Source: Clostridiales bacterium Firm_18 (lineage in GTDB: Bacteria > Bacillota > Clostridia > Monoglobales > Firm-18). Taken from it: a stretch of DNA of 60,381 nt. Positions within the stretch are counted from its first letter, which is position 1; each line of letters starts with the position of its first letter. The notes under the pieces were generated by a model that worked only from the letters and a program-made list of their open reading frames with translations, ran no database searches and had not been told where the DNA came from. Positions 56,501-60,381 of the stretch are shown one piece after another. Made by a program: the position numbers and the translations under genes. Location: NCBI GenBank assembly GCA_001604215.1, contig LVAX01000107.1:1-60381 (forward strand). Direction: 5' to 3'.

Positions 56501-57896
56501 TCCAAATGCCCAATCACCCGGTATCATTTCCCATCCGCAAGATGAGACCGTAGAGCCGGGTGATGCGGTAACCCTGACTGTACAAGCAAATGTCATTGAT
56601 GGAGGCATACTCTCTTACCAGTGGTACAGCAATACTACAAACGATTTTTCAAGCGGCACGCCGATTGACGGTGCAACAAACACTTCCTATTCTCCCCCCA
56701 CCGATAGGCTGGGTATCAGGTATTACTATGTGATTGTCACCAACACCAATGAAGCTGCACAGGGCGAAAAAAGTGTCTGGGTCATCAGCAGCCTTGCAGC
56801 TGTGAACGTAACCTATACGGTCACCTTCGACAAAAATGGCGGTGATACCGACGCCAGTCCGGTTGTGAAAGAGGTAACAGCAAGCGGCTATATAGATGCA
56901 CTGCCAACTGCCCCAAAAAGAACAGGATATAACTTCAAAGGCTGGAATACGCAGGCGGACGGCAGCGGCACAGTCTTCACAGCGACTACGGAAGTCACTG
57001 GTTCTATGACAGTGTATGCGCAGTGGATTAAAAGAAACTTAGGAGGCAGTTCAGACACATACTACACAGTTGCTTTTGAGACAGACGGCGGCAGCGAAGT
57101 ACCAAACCAGCGATTGTCGAGATACAGCAAGGTTACAAAACCCTCTGATCCGACAAAGGAGGGCTTTAACTTTGACGGTTGGTTTACCGACAGCAAGCTA
57201 ACAAAGGCATATGACTTTTCTACTGCGGTAACAAGTGAGTTTACCCTTTATGCTGCCTGGAAAAAATCAGACACGAAAGCTTCGGAAAAAGATAACAATG
57301 AGCCGCCGAAACCGGACACGTCTGCGGAATGGGAGAACCCCTTTGCTGACGTCGGCAAATCCGATTGGTTCTATACCGCCGTTGAATATGTCTGCACAAA
57401 CAAGCTTTTCAACGGCACTGCAGATGCTGTGTTCTCGCCAAATATGCCTATGACGAGAGGTATGCTGGTAACGGTACTTCACCGCCTTGCGGGCTATCCG
57501 GCAGCAGGTCAAAGCACAGGGTATAACGATGTATCCGGCGATGCCTATTATTATCAAGCTGTGTCATGGGGTACTGAAAGCGGTATTATAAACGGAGTTG
57601 GCGATAACGCCTTTGCTCCGGATGGTGAAGTGACCCGCGAACAGGTTGCGGCTATCTTGTGGCGTTATGCTAAGTTTAGCGGCATAGATGTGTCCGTAGG
57701 CGAGAATACAAATATCTTATCATACAATGATTTCTTCAATATTTCCGAATATGCCATAGGTGCCATGCAGTGGGCATGTGGCGCAGGTCTTATAACAGGC
57801 AAACCGGGCGGTGCTCTTGAGCCGCAGAGTGGCGCAACCCGCGCAGAAGTTGCAGCTATGCTGCAAAGGTTTTCAGAAATTATGGAGAAAGCATAA
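53547..57896 (+). CDS. SLH-anchored multidomain surface protein with toxin-like helical head
   Basis: 1449 residues from TTG, seven bases after AGGAGGA. Signal peptide (about 1-28), then a Gly-rich amphipathic and hydrophobic segment (LKTLLGGAISGLVGIGLNQA, about 70-90), a coiled-coil-like stretch (ISELSKKIDVIDAKIDLMIS) and a long helical region to about 310, an order seen in helical pore-forming toxins. Then come Ig-like domains, a Val/Gly-rich beta-helix (about 640-960; VTVSGNATATG repeats), another Ig-like domain (about 985-1085), two Listeria-Bacteroides repeats (about 1088-1240; FDKNGGDTDAS, AFETDGGSEVP) and three SLH domains (from about 1261). It is probably a cell-surface adhesin or antagonistic factor; no evidence distinguishes these. 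Confidence 0.87.
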   Translation: MKWNIFNKLISLLLVLTMLVPLTSPVFAAESTVQGKNGYAPYMSDMGLLGIGGDGDSQLFGGGFGGWGLKTLLGGAISGLVGIGLNQAYTAIFGKDSDRIMAAISELSKKIDVIDAKIDLMISETQKGNINAFLNDYRSKIAPYKALLKDFETARQTFGDNKEKSTNFALSVYYGTNPSVKRYGDNIVAVVRELKAMLVDDIRIINGQKCNVFGAFDLLEKYNNLWEHQGYDIRCEFRNTALGLFTDFAIIAEKAVADAITDCKNRNDSIGLDAAELADECLKDYITAVDAMEARCKVIQHTDIRIFRDIEAGKDKYAFYRRVDPAYVKTPPLNYAWYTFYDLAYSDYLHCMTTTNYIKSRTERNGGLEVISGQVWRGVLQDIYNSYKGKKTSLYDIFFDAKEGNFINVGQLNKGTRFATDYYIFTKYESGGFWYDQLWHMRLDTNVVDDKGKLNETVRLLRLSHGISATESWVDHLLDEKFFSVIPYSGAINQGGLYSPGAPQESKTADMISGMADSYTLPYAAPVTLSVQEAEGARYQWFVHKGNNDADFEEIEGETGSTYTLPELEASMNGWRYQCAIAVGEVSEWGEGYTLADPVTLNLTGEGIPEPVTVHEVSNAQELEDALAKVTDGSWDNHTLKLTAEIKYQKPITLYGNSVTIDLNGYDLGVMPLNTAEPNINPMSTNAEIAAVNVHFGSLNLTGEGELNVFAPEGVAYGVYAGELGEVTVHNAISNNGGTAVYVTDGGVAQIKANAGADGNGAHAIKCFDGGSVTVSGNATATGELTCGVYADETNDLDTTVTVNGDITVSGDNSRGISVSGEKTFLEIGGSVAVSGNGASGISASGGNYDDTYMVWIAGDVTAPDAAVNASAGAGVRVSGNAISMDEGTTAIYAVGGSVTVEGNVTATGINGTAISASKWDLIEPTAGAFVMVDGKITAYTPLRIESLPVGENEHTGETAVFGHYIYTDGTNTVWANEESFVSTNPNAQSPGIISHPQDETVEPGDAVTLTVQANVIDGGILSYQWYSNTTNDFSSGTPIDGATNTSYSPPTDRLGIRYYYVIVTNTNEAAQGEKSVWVISSLAAVNVTYTVTFDKNGGDTDASPVVKEVTASGYIDALPTAPKRTGYNFKGWNTQADGSGTVFTATTEVTGSMTVYAQWIKRNLGGSSDTYYTVAFETDGGSEVPNQRLSRYSKVTKPSDPTKEGFNFDGWFTDSKLTKAYDFSTAVTSEFTLYAAWKKSDTKASEKDNNEPPKPDTSAEWENPFADVGKSDWFYTAVEYVCTNKLFNGTADAVFSPNMPMTRGMLVTVLHRLAGYPAAGQSTGYNDVSGDAYYYQAVSWGTESGIINGVGDNAFAPDGEVTREQVAAILWRYAKFSGIDVSVGENTNILSYNDFFNISEYAIGAMQWACGAGLITGKPGGALEPQSGATRAEVAAMLQRFSEIMEKA

Positions 57897-58048
57897 TAAG
57901 AAAAAATATGTTATATTACAAATTAAAAACTAATCACCTTTATCAAATAATAACAAATTAAGGAATGTTGTCGAAAACTTTTTAAAACAATGGGATGGCA
58001 GGTTTTAAATAAAATGACATACGGAGTTTGCCGGTGACAGAACACACA

Positions 58049-58099
58049 GGACAGTTCTTGGTGTGACAACACAAAGAAAACTGTCCCTTTGTGTTTTTT
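58049..58099. repeat. Imperfect palindrome with terminator-like end
   Basis: GGACAGTT (58049-58056) and AACTGTCC (58079-58086) bracket further pairing (CTT-GGTGT with ACACAAAG), a long hairpin of the REP/MITE kind that is scattered in many Firmicute genomes. Alternatively ACACAAAG (58069-58076) pairs with CTTTGTGT (58087-58094) followed by six T, a terminator for the gene ending at 57896. The two foldings exclude each other. No second copy is seen in the window. Confidence 0.6.
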
Positions 58100-58445
58100 C
58101 GGTGCAAAAATCGACGTAGCGGCAGGAGGGAAATTTAACAAAGGCAGGGCATATTGGTTCGGTTATCTTATGCCTGACGCTCTCTTCTGAAGGCCCACCA
58201 AAAAATGCCTCTTTGAGGCAATAACGAATGACAAATTCAAAAAATGCGCTGCGTGCAGATTTGTAACATCATTTATCATTTATAAGCCTATATTTTCCGG
58301 TGAGAGTCGGGATAAATTTTATAAGCGGAAAGACCGAAGCAAAAAAACACAGGAACAGAGTACGGGATTATAATATTATGACGGGCATAATAAAAAAAGA
58401 TCTTGAAAAAAAATCAAAAAATTGAAGAATTTCACATATTTTCTC
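58100..58445. other. Intergenic region without recognised gene
   Basis: No convincing coding frame or RNA is visible on either strand. The composition is AT-rich with a few short GC-rich patches. The stretch 57900-58048 before the palindrome is likewise empty. Confidence 0.45.
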
Positions 58446-58474
58446 TTTACAAATGTTGAAATATGGTTTATAGT
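58446..58474 (+). promoter_or_regulatory. Promoter of the last gene
   Basis: TTTACA (58446-58451), a 17-base spacer and TATAGT (58469-58474) give a good vegetative promoter, 87 bases before the ATG and behind the palindrome, so the last gene is its own unit with a leader of about 75-80 bases. Confidence 0.7.
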
Positions 58475-58560
58475 TAAATCATGGTTTTAGAGTTCAATTT
58501 CAGCGCTGAAAATAATTACAGGAAAACAAACTCATAAAACAAAAATAGGAGGCAAAAGTT

Positions 58561-60381
58561 ATGATTAAAACAGACTACAAAAGGCGTATACTTGCACTGC
58601 TTCTCACGGTGGCACTAATGCTGAAACTGATTCCGGCCATGGCAGTCACGGTATCCGCCGCAAGCGAAGCTGTTGAGGATTTAATGGCGACGCTTGAAGA
58701 TTACGGCTTCACCGCCGTCTTCGATGATTTGAATACCGTTACCGTTACGGGAAATGTCGGTGCGGAAGACACTGCGCTTTGGAACAATTCGCTTTCTTTA
58801 TACATTCCCGGGGGCATAACGGTGGACTGGAAAGCATCTGTAACCGGAGAAAGCGGTAATAATTACTGGCTTGCCCTCTATGGAGAAGGCACTTTTTATA
58901 TGAGCGGCGGACTGATTGAAATTACGGAAGGGAGTAATTCCAGTTGCATATTGATTTTTACCAATCAATCCGTCAAATTCGTTCTTGACGGCGGAACCGT
59001 GCGCAATGCATGCCCAAACGGCTATGCGATTGACTGTTGCGACGACAGTGAGTACATCTACAAAAGCGGCACGATGGAAGGCAATATTAATTATGGCGGC
59101 GAGCCTGACCCCGATGATGTGTTTTTCCTGACGGCAGGAGAATTTAACGATTTTTTGGATGTAGCTTATGCAGTAAATGTTGATCCTTCTTATATTTATG
59201 GGATTTCAATGTTATTTGCTTCGGATGACTTCCCAAACGTATCCGGCAGATTCATGTTTAACGACAACGGGCTTGAGGTAAAAACATTCGAGTTTGATTT
59301 TGCCGACGCCGACACTGCGTTCAATAGCGATTATTGGATAGAGGACTATGGCGACACCCGGGCGGTTTATATTAAATCCCAAGCCCCTGTTTTTGACTCG
59401 AACGGATCATATGAATTCTATGACCTTAGAACATACTGCGACGAGGGAAGCTTCCATATGATTGCCTTTATACTGTTTGATTCAAACGGAGATGTGGTGA
59501 ATGAGCCTTATTATTTCGGCTCAAGCCCAGACGACTCCGCTGTTGAGGATTTAATGGCGACGCTTGAAGATTACGGCTTCACCGCCGTCTTCGATGATTT
59601 GAATACCGTTACCGTTACGGGTAAGCTCTACGACCAAGAAGATGAGCTTTACCTATATATTCCTAAGGGTATAATAGTTGACTGGCAAGCGGAGCTGACT
59701 TCTTCGCATGGATTCGAAAGTGATGACCTTATTTCACTTGAGGACAAAGGAACATTTTTAATGACAGGCGGGCTTATCGCGCAGAACGACCCCGATGCCG
59801 ACTCTGCTATTTATCTGCCAAGCGATAAAGTCAAGCTTATAATTGACGGCGGAATTGTCAGCTCGGTCGGCAGTTACACGTTTTGGAACGGTGTCGGAAT
59901 AGAAATTATAAGCGGCGCAGTGTTCGGTTGGGGCGACAACGAGGACGATGTTTTCAATGGTGGCAGCTATATGCTCAACGACCCTGCGGGTAATGGTATA
60001 ATCATTTGGTGGAACGGCAGCGATTTGGGCTGGACACCTTCCGCTGCGACCGTCAACAAAGACGGCGATACGATAGCGTTTTCTTATACAACCGATTACG
60101 GAACAAACCAAGGCACGTTTAATGTGGATGCGTCCGAAGGAATTAATGACATTGAGGATCTGATTGCCAAGCTTGAAGATTACGGCTTCACTGCCGACTA
60201 TGATGGTGAGGACACCGTCACCGTTACGGGTAAGCTCTATAACCAAAAAGATGAGCTTTGCCTATATATTCCTGAGGGTATAATAGTTGACTGGCAAGCG
60301 GAGCTGACTTCTTCGCATGAATTCGAAAGTGATGACCTTATTTCACTTGAGGACAAAGGAACATTTTTAATGACAGGCGGG
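58561..60381 (+). CDS. Secreted repeat protein, 3' end outside the window
   Basis: 607 codons are open with no stop before the window end. AGGAGG precedes the ATG. A signal peptide (about 1-34, LLLTVALMLKLIPAMA then SAAS) is followed by repeats that begin EDLMATLEDYGFTAVFDD at residues about 37 and 327 and, more diverged, at about 530. Each repeat continues with a beta-rich region with TVTVTG, YIP-x-GI and FLMTGGL or FYMSGGL, which resembles right-handed beta-helix adhesins. The 37-327 unit contains an extra insert. The C-terminal anchor is not seen; by analogy with the previous gene SLH domains may follow. Function unknown. Confidence 0.82.
   Translation, partial: MIKTDYKRRILALLLTVALMLKLIPAMAVTVSAASEAVEDLMATLEDYGFTAVFDDLNTVTVTGNVGAEDTALWNNSLSLYIPGGITVDWKASVTGESGNNYWLALYGEGTFYMSGGLIEITEGSNSSCILIFTNQSVKFVLDGGTVRNACPNGYAIDCCDDSEYIYKSGTMEGNINYGGEPDPDDVFFLTAGEFNDFLDVAYAVNVDPSYIYGISMLFASDDFPNVSGRFMFNDNGLEVKTFEFDFADADTAFNSDYWIEDYGDTRAVYIKSQAPVFDSNGSYEFYDLRTYCDEGSFHMIAFILFDSNGDVVNEPYYFGSSPDDSAVEDLMATLEDYGFTAVFDDLNTVTVTGKLYDQEDELYLYIPKGIIVDWQAELTSSHGFESDDLISLEDKGTFLMTGGLIAQNDPDADSAIYLPSDKVKLIIDGGIVSSVGSYTFWNGVGIEIISGAVFGWGDNEDDVFNGGSYMLNDPAGNGIIIWWNGSDLGWTPSAATVNKDGDTIAFSYTTDYGTNQGTFNVDASEGINDIEDLIAKLEDYGFTADYDGEDTVTVTGKLYNQKDELCLYIPEGIIVDWQAELTSSHEFESDDLISLEDKGTFLMTGG
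58669..59621 (+). repeat. 83-base identical repeat pair in the last gene
   Basis: 58669-58751 and 59539-59621 are identical base for base, coding for the repeat start AVEDLMATLEDYGF and beyond. Exact identity at silent positions indicates a recent duplication or gene conversion. Confidence 0.85.
59612..60381 (+). repeat. Near-identical repeat pair reaching the window end
   Basis: 59612-59772 matches 60221-60381 at a 609-base offset (203 codons) with about six differences by eye. The array probably continues beyond the window. Confidence 0.85.

Noticed and set aside
58049..58094. H-type pseudoknot
   Set aside because: The order of arms fits, but there are no bases between the two 3' strands to span an 8-pair stem, so the pairings are alternatives.
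59758..60246. 162-codon minus-strand frame near the window end
   Set aside because: It lies opposite the repeat protein whose frame is open from 58561 to the edge with signal peptide, ribosome site and promoter.
1..60381. tRNA, rRNA, riboswitch, insertion sequence, prophage or toxin-antitoxin pair
   Set aside because: I saw no cloverleaf, rRNA core, transposase or integrase frame, or recognisable aptamer. Short or diverged RNAs could still be missed by eye.

Overview
The window looks like the chromosome of an anaerobic, glycan-degrading Clostridia-type Firmicute. The reasons are strong purine-rich ribosome sites with frequent TTG and GTG starts, low to moderate GC, S-layer-homology (SLH) anchored exoproteins, oxygen-sensitive glycyl radical enzymes, and a CUT1 sugar ABC transporter without its own ATPase. 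A pectin- or plant-fibre-degrading gut relative of the Monoglobus type would fit, but the sequence does not settle the genus.

Layout. (1) 0.1-5.5 kb: a LacI-type repressor with operator-like sites, then a tight operon of a zinc-less MDR dehydrogenase, a TIM-barrel sugar isomerase/epimerase, a GH57-like protein and a radical SAM/SPASM protein. (2) 5.6-12.7 kb: an AraC regulator with its own promoter and terminator, glycyl radical enzyme 1 with its activase, an SGNH hydrolase joined in frame to a zinc dehydrogenase, and a DMT permease. (3) 13-16.5 kb: a DUF2264 protein and a two-component system, behind a promoter that shares the LacI-region motif. (4) 16.6-49.4 kb: a same-strand, closely packed run of solute-binding protein, two permeases, secreted clan-A glycosidases carrying a home-grown family of beta-rich modules and SLH anchors, cytosolic glycosidases, glycyl radical enzyme 2 with its activase, a CBM9-like protein and a GH31 enzyme. 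(5) 49.4-53.3 kb: decayed gene ends, an iron-sulfur protein, a diguanylate cyclase and an AraC-type regulator with a second HTH. (6) 53.5-60.4 kb: two large surface proteins, one with a membrane-active-looking helical head plus SLH domains, one built of recent repeats and running off the window.

Working model (inference): anchored enzymes cut an external polysaccharide, the ABC transporter imports oligomers, cytosolic GH31, GH5-like and related enzymes release the sugars, and the MDR, isomerase and two glycyl radical enzymes process unusual sugars or sugar acids. Both radical enzymes carry the Cys-X-Glu signature of eliminases/dehydratases rather than the paired cysteines of pyruvate formate-lyase, and neither lies by microcompartment genes. 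This coupling of radical dehydration chemistry to a surface glycan-degrading locus is the best candidate for an undescribed system. Three broken gene fragments (37.0, 41.7 and 49.4 kb) show that the locus has been reshuffled recently. No tRNA, rRNA, CRISPR array or insertion sequence was recognised.
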